DNA of 64,000 nucleotides from Agromyces albus (lineage in GTDB: Bacteria; Actinomycetota; Actinomycetes; Actinomycetales; Microbacteriaceae): positions 124,001 through 188,000 of the forward strand of contig NZ_SDPN01000001.1 in the NCBI RefSeq assembly GCF_004134825.1, written 5' to 3'. Positions 43,595-51,612 of this stretch are shown in pieces; position 1 is the stretch's first letter; every line of letters starts with the position of its first letter. Under the pieces are notes generated by a model. That model made no database searches. It saw only the letters and a program-made list of their open reading frames with translations, and was not told the origin of the DNA. The translations under genes were made by a program, and so were the position numbers.

Positions 43595-44137
43595 ATGGCC
43601 CTTGAACCACGGATGCTGCACCCACCGATCGAGCTCCCATCCGACGCGGCCCTCCCACGCGGCCTCGTGGTGCGTCGCCCTCGCGTCGCCGACCACCCGG
43701 CCGTCGTCGCCGCAATCCCGGACTGGTGGGGCATGCCCGACACCTCGATCCACCTGCTGCTTCCGCCGCTGTTCTTCCAGCACTTCAGCGACACGAGCTT
43801 CCTCGCTGAAGACGCCGACGGCATGGCCGCCTTCCTCATCGGCTTCCACTCCCACGCCCAACCGGACGCCGCCTACATCCACTTCGTCGGCGTGCGCCCC
43901 GACCTCCGCCACCTCGGCCTCGCTCGCACGCTCTACGAGACGTTCTTCGCCGAGGCTCGCGCCGCCGGATGCCACCGCGTCGACGCGATCACCGGGGTAC
44001 CGAATCGCCGCTCCCAGGCGTTCCACGCGGCGCTCGGCTTCGAGGCATCCGGCGACACCGATTACGACGGGGTGCGCGCGTGGCGCGACTACGACGGCCC
44101 GGGCGAGCACCGCGTCGCGTTCTCGCGGAAGCTCTGA
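43595..44137 (+). CDS. GNAT family N-acetyltransferase
   Basis: The 180-residue protein starts at the ATG at 43595 (a second ATG at 43613 is possible). The GNAT core is FVGVRPDLRHLGLARTLYETFFAEARAAGCHRVDAIT in pieces, with the acetyl-CoA loop R-H-L-G-L-A at about residue 114, followed by NRRSQAFHAALGFEASGD. It may be co-transcribed with the EamA gene. Substrate unknown. Confidence 0.87.
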   Translation: MALEPRMLHPPIELPSDAALPRGLVVRRPRVADHPAVVAAIPDWWGMPDTSIHLLLPPLFFQHFSDTSFLAEDADGMAAFLIGFHSHAQPDAAYIHFVGVRPDLRHLGLARTLYETFFAEARAAGCHRVDAITGVPNRRSQAFHAALGFEASGDTDYDGVRAWRDYDGPGEHRVAFSRKL

Positions 44138-44175
44138 CTGGCCCCAGACGAGCATCGTCTGCGGAGTTCGTGCCT

Positions 44176-44436
44176 CTACCGCTCGTAAACGTCGCGTCGA
44201 TGTCCCAGAGCGACCACGACGACCAGAAGGACACCGTCGTCGACGGTGTAGATGATCCGGTAGTCGCCGATGCGGACGCGTAGACCGGGGCGCCCCTGGA
44301 GGGCACGCGCGCCGGGTGGGCGTGGGTCTTCAGCAAGCAAAGCGATGGCGCCCTGAATGCGAGTCCGATCGTTCGGGTGCACCTGTCGCAGCGCCTTTGC
44401 TGCCGCCGGACGCAGTTCGATTCGATAGCGACTCAT
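44176..44436 (-). CDS. RelE family toxin (second module)
   Basis: The 86-residue protein has the pattern YRIELRPAAAKALRQVHPNDRTRI at the start, ALQGRPGLRVRIGDYRIIYTVDD in pieces (residues 44-66), and the end HRRDVYER, a typical RelE toxin. The start overlaps the antitoxin stop by four bases (ATGA). It is not closely similar to the toxin at 41907, so the two modules are independent rather than duplicates. Confidence 0.92.
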   Translation of the reverse strand: MSRYRIELRPAAAKALRQVHPNDRTRIQGAIALLAEDPRPPGARALQGRPGLRVRIGDYRIIYTVDDGVLLVVVVALGHRRDVYER

Positions 44437-44681
44437 TCCCAGCCCAGGTCGGCTTTGACCTGGTCCCACGGAATGTTCGGACCCTCGTCTGCCATCGCGT
44501 CGTCGAATGCGGCGGCATCCTCCGCGTCCTCAAGCGCCTCGACCATGCGCTGGTACTGCTCGGGACTAATGACTACAGCCTCGAGCTTGCCGCGCCTCTC
44601 AAGGAACACGGCCTCGGTGCGGGCTCGCTCGATCAGCTCGGGCAGCGTGCTGCGCGCGGCAGTTACAGAGACGGTGGACAT
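44433..44681 (-). CDS. Phd/YefM-type antitoxin (second module)
   Basis: The 82-residue protein has SVTAARSTLPELIERARTEAVFLERRGKLEAVVISPEQYQRM in pieces, the Phd/YefM DNA-binding fold, and an acidic C-terminal tail (EDAEDAAAFDDAMADEGPN) for toxin capture. The ATG at 44681 is chosen because a TACAAT box lies six bases before it, overlapping an operator half-site. Confidence 0.9.
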   Translation of the reverse strand: MSTVSVTAARSTLPELIERARTEAVFLERRGKLEAVVISPEQYQRMVEALEDAEDAAAFDDAMADEGPNIPWDQVKADLGWE

Positions 44682-44687
44682 GTCTGA

Positions 44688-44716
44688 ATTGTACATTTGC
44701 GGAGACGAGATGTACA
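44688..44716 (-). promoter_or_regulatory. Leaderless promoter and paired TGTACA operators of the second toxin-antitoxin module
   Basis: TACAAT (complement of 44688-44693) is six bases before the antitoxin ATG. Palindromes TGTACA at 44690-44695 and 44711-44716 are 21 bases apart, two helical turns, and the first overlaps the -10 box. This fits autorepression by the antitoxin-toxin complex. Confidence 0.65.
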
Positions 44717-44778
44717 GTCCGCCAACCCGATCCAACTGTGGCAACCGGCCGGATCGGATGCCGCAGGGCCATAGAAGC

Positions 44779-44798
44779 GAGGCCGCTGGGCCGGCCTC
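44779..44798 (-). terminator. Stem-loop after the small membrane gene
   Basis: GAGGCCG and CGGCCTC form 7-bp arms with a six-base loop, about 40 bases after the stop of the gene at 44840-45079 and upstream of the antitoxin operator. Confidence 0.4.
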
Positions 44799-44839
44799 AA
44801 TCGAGGCCGCTTGAGTCATCTCAATCCGACCCACAGCGA

Positions 44840-45079
44840 CTACAGGTTGCGTTGGATGAAGAGCGCCAGGAACCCAGCGCCCATGAGAACCCAGAAGCTC
44901 CCAACAAGTGCGATCGTCGCGCTGTTGAACGCGCGGGCAGGTCGCCGGCTCGAGTTGCCGAATGTCTGTCGGTACCTGGCCGTGTACCATCGCGCGATCG
45001 TGACGCGGAAGACGATGATCATCGCTCCGGCAACTATCAAGAGCGATGCCACCACGACAGCTGCAACCAGTGTTCCCAA
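44840..45079 (-). CDS. Small two-helix membrane protein, unknown
   Basis: The 79-residue protein has a helix at about residues 3-26 and another at 54-75, with a basic cytoplasmic loop (RWYTARYRQTFGNSSRRPARAFN). It has the look of the RCK-lacking small membrane proteins common in actinobacteria, but no family is recognised. Codon use is slightly less GC-biased than in the hem genes. It lies in the accessory segment between hemE and hemA. Confidence 0.55.
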   Translation of the reverse strand: MGTLVAAVVVASLLIVAGAMIIVFRVTIARWYTARYRQTFGNSSRRPARAFNSATIALVGSFWVLMGAGFLALFIQRNL

Positions 45080-45144
45080 TGCCTATCCATTCCCAGGGGC
45101 AATCGACTCCAACGTTGCAACCTTAAGCGAGCTCTGAACCGCTC

Positions 45145-45150
45145 TACGGT
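45145..45150 (+). promoter_or_regulatory. Leaderless -10 box for the VOC gene
   Basis: TACGGT is followed by six bases and the ATG at 45157. Confidence 0.55.
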
Positions 45151-45156
45151 TGACCC

Positions 45157-45507
45157 ATGCCACGGATCACCACCGCGTTCATCCCCGTCGAGAACCCGAA
45201 GAGCTCCGCCGCTTGGTATCGCGACACCTTCGCCTTGACGATCCGGGTGGCGGGCGAGGCGAGTGCCGTGCTCAGAGGCGATGATGGCACGGCCATCACC
45301 CTGCTCGGGCCGGCAAGCGGGATCGCCCAGCGCCCGGGTCTCGATTGGGCGACGTGCAACTTCCTGGTGTCCGACCTCGATGGCACACGGGAGTCGTTTG
45401 TCGCGGCCGACATGGACGTCTCCGAGATCACAGGAGACCCCGATCGGTGCCGGTTCTTTACGACACGCGACCCGGATCGCAACATGCTGCTCATCACCGA
45501 TCGCTGA
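45157..45507 (+). CDS. VOC family protein
   Basis: The 116-residue single-domain VOC protein has TTAFIPVENPKSSAAWYRDTFAL at the start, WATCNFLVSDLDGTRESFVAADMDVSEI in pieces near the middle, and FFTTRDPDRNMLLIT at the end. The second half has the DPDGN-like motif of the family (DPDRN). Substrate or ligand unknown. It is not similar in detail to the VOC protein at 13759. Confidence 0.82.
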   Translation: MPRITTAFIPVENPKSSAAWYRDTFALTIRVAGEASAVLRGDDGTAITLLGPASGIAQRPGLDWATCNFLVSDLDGTRESFVAADMDVSEITGDPDRCRFFTTRDPDRNMLLITDR

Positions 45508-45593
45508 CCGCCGGTCGGCCCACGCCGAAGCCGCCCTCCGTCGCGCCCGCGCACGCACCATGTGGGTCAAGCGCCCCAGAAAATACTGTCGCT

Positions 45594-45615
45594 GAGAGCG
45601 CTCTCGCGCTACAGT
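45594..45615 (+). promoter_or_regulatory. LacI-type palindrome GAGAGCGCTCTC with overlapping promoter
   Basis: The perfect 12-base palindrome at 45594-45605 has the central CG and the shape of LacI-family operators such as CebR sites (GGGAGCGCTCCC). A TACAGT box follows at 45610-45615. The site would block the promoter of the small open frame at 45686 and the membrane protein behind it. Confidence 0.6.
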
Positions 45616-45685
45616 CGGTTCCGTCGTGTTCACCCAAACATGACGACGCGCCCGATGACGCGCCTCCGCCCCCCACGGAGAAGAC

Positions 45686-45781
45686 ATGCCCAATATCGTG
45701 CTGTGCCCCCAACCCGTTGAATCACGCCTGACCTCGCCGCCCGGCGCGCCCGTGTCAAGACGACGGGCGGTCGAGCGATGA
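45686..45781 (+). CDS. Short leader peptide or small protein (31 residues), coupled to the next gene
   Basis: The frame MPNIVLCPQPVESRL continues to 31 residues, ending in a basic tail (SRRRAVER). GGAG is five bases before the ATG, a good ribosome site in a region with few others, and the stop overlaps the next start as ATGA. It is too short to classify. It may serve to deliver ribosomes to the downstream gene, or be a real small protein. Confidence 0.45.
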   Translation: MPNIVLCPQPVESRLTSPPGAPVSRRRAVER

Positions 45782-46497
45782 ACGTCGCCGCGCCCCACCG
45801 TCGCGGCCTCACCGCGGTGATCGCGGCCGCCGCGGCGCTCCTCGTCGGCGGCATCATCGCGGGCTCGTCGTTCCTCGATCGGCTGATGACCCTGCTGCCA
45901 CCGGTGCCCGGTGCTCGTGCGGCCGCCGGCTTCGTCGCGATCGTGGCGATCGGCGCGTTCGTCTGGCTGTTCGTGCACCTCAGCGATCTTGCCCGCGCCC
46001 GTTCTCGACGAGCGGCGCTCGAGCAGACGATGCGCGGCGAGGTGAGCTGCGGCATCCGGAGCCGGATGCTCGTGCGCAGCCTCAACGAGCTTCTGCCCGA
46101 AGGGTCGCGCGAAGTGCAGCTGGCGCGACGCTATTCGATCGTCGTCGACCCCTCCGGCATCTCGTTCTGGAACGGCGGCCGCCGGCCGCGGCGCGCGATC
46201 CATTTCCCCTGGCGCGAGGTTCGCAACATCCGCAGCGACACGATCGTGGTGGGCACCTCACTGGTGCCGGTGCTCGTGATGCGGGTGCGCCGCGGCGGCA
46301 CGAGCGTCGAGTTGCCGATCATGCTCGGCACCGAACGCCCGGGTTCGTTCGCGCTCAGCGAGGCCCCGTTCTACGCGGTCGTGCGCAGCTGGAAAGCCAA
46401 GCACCGCGACGCGCTGAGGGCAGAGGGCCTCGACCTGAGCCCCACGACGGCGCCGACCTCGCTGGGTCGGTCGAGGTCGCAACTGGCGCTGCGCTGA
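45778..46497 (+). CDS. Membrane protein with PH-like domain, unknown function
   Basis: The 239-residue protein has two membrane helices at about residues 10-35 and 48-72, then a beta-rich domain (YSIVVDPSGISFWNGGRRPRRAIHFPWREVRNIRSD in pieces) that resembles bacterial PH domains. The start overlaps the stop of a 31-residue frame. Upstream lies a LacI-type palindrome, so expression may respond to a sugar-linked regulator encoded elsewhere. No function can be named. Confidence 0.68.
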   Translation: MNVAAPHRRGLTAVIAAAAALLVGGIIAGSSFLDRLMTLLPPVPGARAAAGFVAIVAIGAFVWLFVHLSDLARARSRRAALEQTMRGEVSCGIRSRMLVRSLNELLPEGSREVQLARRYSIVVDPSGISFWNGGRRPRRAIHFPWREVRNIRSDTIVVGTSLVPVLVMRVRRGGTSVELPIMLGTERPGSFALSEAPFYAVVRSWKAKHRDALRAEGLDLSPTTAPTSLGRSRSQLALR

Positions 46498-46561
46498 GCT
46501 GCGCGACATCCGCTCGATACACCCGATGACGCCCCACGGCAAAAGCGGATTCGACGGCGGG

Positions 46562-46567
46562 TAGAAT
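46562..46567 (+). promoter_or_regulatory. Leaderless -10 box for hemA
   Basis: TAGAAT is followed by six bases and the GTG at 46574, with no ribosome binding site between them. Confidence 0.7.
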
Positions 46568-46573
46568 CTTCTC

Positions 46574-47905
46574 GTGCTCATCTGCCTCACCGCGAGTCAC
46601 AAGAACGCCGGGTTCGACACACTCGAGCGTCTTTCGGCGAACGCGGAACACGCCGCGCCGCGCATCCTCGCGGTCGACGATGCGGTTCAGGGCGCCGTTG
46701 TCGTGGCCACGTGCAATCGCTTCGAGGCCTACCTCGACCTCGACGCGCCTGAGGGCTCGTCGCCGGTTCCGGTCGTGCACGAAGCGATCCGCGCGGTGGG
46801 CACTGCTGCCGGCCTCGAACCCGATGAGCTGCGCACGACCTTCGGCTTCGTGCATGGCAACGCCGTGGCCGGCCACCTGTTCGCCGTGGCATCCGGGCTC
46901 GAATCCGTCGTCATCGGCGAGGGCGAGATCGCCGGCCAGGTGCGCCGTTCGCGCGAACGCGCCCGCGCCGAGGGCACGACGACCCCCGATCTCGAGCGTC
47001 TCTTCCAGCGCGCCTCGCAGACCTCGCGCCGCGTCAAGAACCAGACCGGCATCGGCGGCGCAGGCCGCTCGCTCGTGCGCCTCGCCCTCGACCTCGCCGA
47101 GAGCCGCGTTCCCGACTGGGCCGAGGCCCGGGTGCTGCTCGTCGGCACCGGCCGCTACGCCGGCGCGTCGCTCGCGGCACTGCGCGAGCGCGGGGCGACC
47201 GACGTGCGCGTGTACTCCCCTTCGGGCCGCGCGGGCAAGTTCGCGACCAGCCACGCGATCGCCGCCGTCACCAAGGCCGACTACGCGGTCGCCGCGGCGA
47301 GCGCCGACGTCATCGTCACGTGCACCACGGTCGAGCACCACGTGGTCGACAAGGCGGTGCTCACCGAGGGGCGCGCCGTGCTCGCGGCATCCGCTTCCGA
47401 CGGCCTCAAGCCCGGCGCCCGCCAGCTCATCGTCGATCTGGGCCTGCCCCGCAACGTCGCCCCCGACGTGGCCGAGGTGCCCGGCGTCGACCTGCTCGAC
47501 CTCGAGACCATTCGCATCCACGCTCCGCTCGAAGAGCTCGGAGCCACGGATGCCGCGCGCGAGATCGTCGGCCGCGCCGCCCGCACGTTCGGCGAGTCGC
47601 GCGAAGAGCTCGACGTCGCCCCAGCGGTGGTCGCCCTGCGCAAGCACGTGTTCGGAATCCTCGAAGACGAGATCGAGCGCGCTCGCGCCCGTGGCGACGA
47701 AGACGGCCGCACCGAGGCCGCGCTCCGCCACCTCGCCGGCGTGCTGCTGCACACCCCGATGGTGCGCTCTCGCGAGCACGCGCGCGCCGGCGAGCAGCGC
47801 GCGTGGGTCGATGGTGTCGCGGCGGTCTTCGGAGTGACCCCGGATGCTGCGGTGTCCGAGGTTTCGCGGCCGCAGTCGGCGACCGGGGCGGCCGACGCGT
47901 CCTGA
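46574..47905 (+). CDS. hemA: Glutamyl-tRNA reductase
   Basis: The 443-residue enzyme reduces glutamyl-tRNA to glutamate-1-semialdehyde, the first step of C5 haem synthesis. The catalytic cysteine is in VVVATCNRFEAYLD (Cys47); GLESVVIGEGEIAGQVRRS near 110 and the NADPH site VLLVGTGRYAGASLAALRERGA near 190 follow. It is on the strand opposite to the other hem genes and separated from hemE by about 4.7 kb of accessory genes. A leaderless promoter lies at its start. Confidence 0.95.
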   Translation: MLICLTASHKNAGFDTLERLSANAEHAAPRILAVDDAVQGAVVVATCNRFEAYLDLDAPEGSSPVPVVHEAIRAVGTAAGLEPDELRTTFGFVHGNAVAGHLFAVASGLESVVIGEGEIAGQVRRSRERARAEGTTTPDLERLFQRASQTSRRVKNQTGIGGAGRSLVRLALDLAESRVPDWAEARVLLVGTGRYAGASLAALRERGATDVRVYSPSGRAGKFATSHAIAAVTKADYAVAAASADVIVTCTTVEHHVVDKAVLTEGRAVLAASASDGLKPGARQLIVDLGLPRNVAPDVAEVPGVDLLDLETIRIHAPLEELGATDAAREIVGRAARTFGESREELDVAPAVVALRKHVFGILEDEIERARARGDEDGRTEAALRHLAGVLLHTPMVRSREHARAGEQRAWVDGVAAVFGVTPDAAVSEVSRPQSATGAADAS

Positions 47906-47957
47906 CGCTCGCCCCGCCGCGAGATCGTTTCGCCGCGGCATCCGCTCGTGGACTCAG

Positions 47958-47963
47958 TAGATT
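47958..47963 (+). promoter_or_regulatory. Leaderless -10 box for the GNAT gene
   Basis: TAGATT is followed by seven bases and the GTG at 47971. Confidence 0.55.
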
Positions 47964-47970
47964 TGTAAAC

Positions 47971-48687
47971 GTGTACGAGACAGCGGGCCCCGCCGTGGAT
48001 GATGAGCGCACGAACCTCGCGGCTGCCGACGGGCCGCCCGCCCTCGCCGTGCCGTACGACGCGACGCATCTCGGCGCGAAGCCGCTTCGCACCGAGCGCA
48101 TGGTGCTCCGACCGCTCCTGCCGACCGACGCCGACGATGTCTACGAGTACCAGCGACTGCCCGAGGTGCTGCGGTTCATCCCGTGGCCGGAGCGTGACCG
48201 CGAAGAGGGCCGCCAGCACACCGAGAAGCGCGCCGCCTGGCGCACGATCGCCGACGACGATGACGCGCTGATCTTCGCGATGGTGCTCGTGGGTGAGCCA
48301 TCGGTTTCGTTCTCGCGCGAAGGCGTCAGGGGCGACCGCGTCATCGGCGACCTGATGGTGCGCGTGTCGAGTGCGGAGCATGCGCAGGTCGAGATCGGAT
48401 GGGTGCTCCATCCCGCCTTCCAGGGCCGCGGCCTTGCGTTCGAGGGCGCGCGCGAGGTGTTGCGATTCGCGTTCGAGTCGCTCAACGCCCACCGCGTGCA
48501 GGCCCTGCTCGCATCACGCAACCTCGCTTCGGCGGCACTCTGCGAGCGCCTCGGAATGCGTCGCGAGGGAACGATGGTCGAAGAGGAGTACCACTACGGC
48601 GAGTGGGAGGACACCGCGGTCTACGGCATCCTGCGGCGCGAGTGGGCCGCCGCCGCCGACAGCGCAACCGCCGCACGACTCAGTTGA
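47971..48687 (+). CDS. GNAT family N-acetyltransferase (RimJ/RimL type)
   Basis: The 238-residue protein has a variable N-terminus of about 45 residues, then LRTERMVLRPLLPTDADDVYEYQ, the usual start of RimJ/RimL-like enzymes, EIGWVLHPAFQGRGLAFEGARE with the acetyl-CoA loop near 150, and ALLASRNLASAALCERLGMRREG near 185. The GTG start is supported by a -10 box. The upstream frame overlaps hemA and is not coding. Its end overlaps the convergent ccdA gene by eight bases. Confidence 0.87.
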   Translation: MYETAGPAVDDERTNLAAADGPPALAVPYDATHLGAKPLRTERMVLRPLLPTDADDVYEYQRLPEVLRFIPWPERDREEGRQHTEKRAAWRTIADDDDALIFAMVLVGEPSVSFSREGVRGDRVIGDLMVRVSSAEHAQVEIGWVLHPAFQGRGLAFEGAREVLRFAFESLNAHRVQALLASRNLASAALCERLGMRREGTMVEEEYHYGEWEDTAVYGILRREWAAAADSATAARLS

Positions 48688-49420
48688 ACCCGAGGAACTC
48701 CTCGAGCCGCGCGATCGGCTCGTACCAGCCGAGATCGAGGATGAGGGCCTGCAGTTGCTTGTCGAGGCCCGCGACGACCGCGACGCCGACGAGGATGAAC
48801 ACGACGCCGATGGTGCGCCGGAACCATCCGTTGGGGTTCGCGAGCCAGCCGAGCCGCCGCACGAAGGCGCGCCCGAGGAGCGCGATGAGCAGCAGCATCC
48901 CGGCGAGGCCGACCGCGTAGGCCACGACGTAGCCGAGCCCTTCGCCGAACGAGACGGGCAGCACCGCCGCGACGATGAGGGCGTAGGTGGGGCTGCAGCT
49001 GCTGAACACCGGCCCGAGCGCCGCGCCGGTGAGAATGTCGCCGGCCACGCTCTGCCGCCGCACCGATCGATCGAGCATCTCGCCGCTGCGCGACTGCAGG
49101 CGGAGCGCGCTCGAGAGTCGATCCCAGAGGACGGGGAAGATCAGGTCGACGCCGAGCAGGATGATGATGCCGCCGGCGATCACCTGCCAGACCTGCGGGG
49201 GAATGCCGAGCAACGCGGTCGTCGCCTTCAGCAGCAGGGTGAAGACCACGACGCTCACCGCGAGCGAGCCCGCGATGACGAAGGGACGCCATTGGGCACG
49301 CCGTTCGTCGCCGTCGCGCACGATCGAGCCGCCGATGATCACGGGCAGGAGCGGCAGCACGCACGGGGCGGCGACCGTCAGCACGCCGGCGGCGAGGGCG
49401 AGGAAGAGCGAGGCGGTCAT
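48680..49420 (-). CDS. ccdA: CcdA-type thiol-disulfide transporter (cytochrome c biogenesis membrane protein)
   Basis: The 246-residue membrane protein has six helices. The conserved LTVAAPCVLPLLPVIIGG at the start (first cysteine-proline motif) and GPVFSSCSPTYALIVAAVLPV near residue 135 (second cysteine) are hallmarks of the CcdA/DsbD membrane domain, which passes electrons from cytoplasmic thioredoxin outward. The start overlaps the stop of the thioredoxin-like lipoprotein gene. The pair should form a local extracytoplasmic thiol-reduction system. Confidence 0.9.
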   Translation of the reverse strand: MTASLFLALAAGVLTVAAPCVLPLLPVIIGGSIVRDGDERRAQWRPFVIAGSLAVSVVVFTLLLKATTALLGIPPQVWQVIAGGIIILLGVDLIFPVLWDRLSSALRLQSRSGEMLDRSVRRQSVAGDILTGAALGPVFSSCSPTYALIVAAVLPVSFGEGLGYVVAYAVGLAGMLLLIALLGRAFVRRLGWLANPNGWFRRTIGVVFILVGVAVVAGLDKQLQALILDLGWYEPIARLEEFLGFN

Positions 49421-49923
49421 GGGCCCGCGGCGACGAGCGAGGCGACCGACGGCTCGTCGTAGATCACGGCGCTCGAGAGCATCTCGCCGGCGTCGTCGAC
49501 GTAGACGACGGTCGTCTGCAGGGTGACGCCGTAGCGCTGGCGCAACTCGGTCATGCTGTCGTAGTCGACCTTGATGACGGTGAGCCCGTCGGGCACGCCC
49601 TGGGTGCGCAGCTCCTCGTCGAGGGCGCGGCACTGCGGGCACCAGCTCGCGTGGAAGAACAGCGCCTTCTGGCCGGGGGTCGTCGCGATGACGTCGTCGG
49701 TGTAGTCGACGTAGGCGCCCGGGGCATCCGCCGCCGGTTCCTCGGTCGGCTCCTCGGTCGGCTCAGCGGTGGGCTCGTCGGTCATCGGCTCGTCGGTCAT
49801 CGGCGATTCCGTCATCGGCGCCGTGGTGGCGGGCGCCTCGGTGCCGCCCGCACACCCTGCGAGCGTGAATGCGGCGAGCGCGATCGCGATCATCGCACCG
49901 GTCGTTCGTGCCTGCTGCAGCAT
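49417..49923 (-). CDS. Thioredoxin-fold lipoprotein
   Basis: The 168-residue lipoprotein has a signal peptide ending in the lipobox TLAGC (Cys24). A linker of Pro, Thr, Glu and Met with near-repeats (SPMTDEPMTDEP and EPTEEPTEEP, about residues 38-63) precedes a thioredoxin domain with the WCPQC active site near residue 93. A short C-terminal half lacks the full fold length. It is coupled to ccdA downstream, which probably reduces it. Targets outside the cell are unknown. Confidence 0.87.
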   Translation of the reverse strand: MLQQARTTGAMIAIALAAFTLAGCAGGTEAPATTAPMTESPMTDEPMTDEPTAEPTEEPTEEPAADAPGAYVDYTDDVIATTPGQKALFFHASWCPQCRALDEELRTQGVPDGLTVIKVDYDSMTELRQRYGVTLQTTVVYVDDAGEMLSSAVIYDEPSVASLVAAGP

Positions 49924-49963
49924 CTCCGCCTCGATTCGCGAGTCACTGCGACTCTGCTCCTCT

Positions 49964-49980
49964 CACGCTAACCAAGCGTG
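49964..49980. terminator. Short hairpin between glyS and the thioredoxin lipoprotein gene
   Basis: CACGCT and AGCGTG form 6-bp arms with a five-base loop in the 123-base gap. It lies 67 bases past the glyS stop and directly upstream of the lipoprotein gene, so it could terminate glyS or lie in the leader of the next gene. Confidence 0.35.
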
Positions 49981-50046
49981 CGTGCGCAGACCCGGCGCAG
50001 ACCTTACGGAATGCGGACGGGATGGAGCACGACGGCGCAGCGAACG

Positions 50047-51432
50047 CTACGCGCCGACGAGTCGCGACGCGAGGTATCCCTGCAGCTCGGCGAGCGGCAC
50101 GCGCTCCTGCTGCATGGAGTCGCGGTCGCGCACCGTCACCGCGTTGTCATCGAGCGAGTCGAAGTCGACGGTGATGCAGAACGGCGTGCCGATCTCGTCT
50201 TGACGACGGTAGCGGCGTCCGATGGCGCCCGCATCGTCGAAGTCGACGTTCCAGTTCTGCCGAAGGGATGCCGCGACCTCGCGAGCGAGCGGCGAGAGCC
50301 GTTCGTTGCGCGACAGCGGGAGCACCGCGGCCTTCACCGGAGCGAGGCGCGGGTCGAGGCGGAGCACCGTGCGGGTGTCGACGCCGCCCTTCGCGTTCGG
50401 CACCTCTTCGACGTCGTAGGCGTCGATGAGGAAAGCCATGAGCGCTCGAGTGAGGCCGAACGCGGGCTCGATGACGTAGGGGGTCCAACGCTCGTTCTTC
50501 GACTGGTCGAAGTAGGAGAGGTCTTTGCCCGAGTGCTTCGAGTGGGTGGAGAGGTCGAAGTCGGTGCGGTTCGCGACGCCCATGAGCTCGCCCCACTCGC
50601 CGCCGGTGAACCCGAAGCGGTACTCGATGTCGATCGTGCGCTTCGAGTAGTGCGACAGCTTGTCTTTCGGGTGTTCGAAGTAGCGGATGTTGTCGGGCTT
50701 GAGGCCGAGGCCCGTGAACCAGTCCCAGCAGTGCTGGATCCAGTAGTCGAACCACTCCTCGTCGGTGCCGGGCTCGACGAAGTACTCCATCTCCATCTGC
50801 TCGAACTCGCGCGTGCGGAAGATGAAGTTGCCGGGCGTGATCTCGTTGCGGAAGGACTTGCCGATCTGGCCGATGCCGAACGGCGGCTTCATGCGCGCCG
50901 TCTGCAGCACGTTCGCGAAGTTCACGAAGATGCCCTGCGCCGTCTCGGGGCGGAGGTAGTGCAGGCCGGCCTCGTCTTCGACCGGGCCGAGGTAGGTCTT
51001 CAAGAGGCCCGAGAATGCGCGCGGCTCGGTCCACTGGCCGCGCGTGCCGCAGTTCGCGCACGCGATCTCGGCGAGGCCGCCGACGGGCTCGCGGCCCTTC
51101 TTCTCCTCGAACTCCTCGATGAGGTGGTCTTCGCGGTAGCGCTTGTGGCATTGCAGGCACTCGACGAGCGGGTCGCTGAAGACCTCGACGTGACCGGATG
51201 CCTCCCACACCTGCCGAGGCAGGATGACGCTCGAGTCGAGCCCCACGATGTCGTCACGGCTCTGCACCATGTAGCGCCACCACTGACGCTTGATGTTCTC
51301 CTTGAGCTCCACGCCGAGGGGCCCGTAGTCCCACGCCGAGCGGGATCCGCCGTAGATCTCGCCGGCTTGGAAGACGAAGCCCCGGTGCTGGGCGAGGGTG
51401 ATGACAGAATCGAGACGGCTGGGTGCGGCCAC
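50047..51432 (-). CDS. glyS: Glycyl-tRNA synthetase (single-chain, class II)
   Basis: The 461-residue enzyme is the alpha-dimer type used by actinobacteria. Class II features include motif 1 around [24 protein letters not shown] near the N-terminus, a zinc-type Cys cluster (CLQCHKRY and CANCGTRG near 85-130), motif 2 ([25 protein letters not shown] in pieces near 195) and the C-terminal anticodon-binding domain. The start is a GTG with GGAG upstream. It charges tRNA-Gly and stands as a single gene. Confidence 0.96.
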   Translation of the reverse strand: MAAPSRLDSVITLAQHRGFVFQAGEIYGGSRSAWDYGPLGVELKENIKRQWWRYMVQSRDDIVGLDSSVILPRQVWEASGHVEVFSDPLVECLQCHKRYREDHLIEEFEEKKGREPVGGLAEIACANCGTRGQWTEPRAFSGLLKTYLGPVEDEAGLHYLRPETAQGIFVNFANVLQTARMKPPFGIGQIGKSFRNEITPGNFIFRTREFEQMEMEYFVEPGTDEEWFDYWIQHCWDWFTGLGLKPDNIRYFEHPKDKLSHYSKRTIDIEYRFGFTGGEWGELMGVANRTDFDLSTHSKHSGKDLSYFDQSKNERWTPYVIEPAFGLTRALMAFLIDAYDVEEVPNAKGGVDTRTVLRLDPRLAPVKAAVLPLSRNERLSPLAREVAASLRQNWNVDFDDAGAIGRRYRRQDEIGTPFCITVDFDSLDDNAVTVRDRDSMQQERVPLAELQGYLASRLVGA

Positions 51433-51612
51433 GGTGGCTCCAATGGTCCTGGGGGGAATCGGGCGAGGGCCCGGAAACGTACGGAGTCCATCTTATGGGC
51501 GGGCGCGAGCACCGCCGTGTCCCCCCGACTCGGGGCATCCGGTTCATAGGCCGCGGCCCGTGCGAGCACTACGCTGGCGTCATCGTCACTCCTTGGGGCG
51601 AGGGGGCGCACT

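Noticed and set aside
44755-44822. Further copy of the interspersed palindrome next to the second toxin-antitoxin module
   Set aside because: It shares only a short stretch (CCATAGAAGC) with the element at 31321 and lacks both conserved ends. I list only the stem-loop there.
45494-45712. Minus-strand frame of 72 codons between the VOC gene and the small coupled frame
   Set aside because: Gly/Ser/Ala-rich without a ribosome site; it runs through the promoter and operator region of the plus-strand genes.
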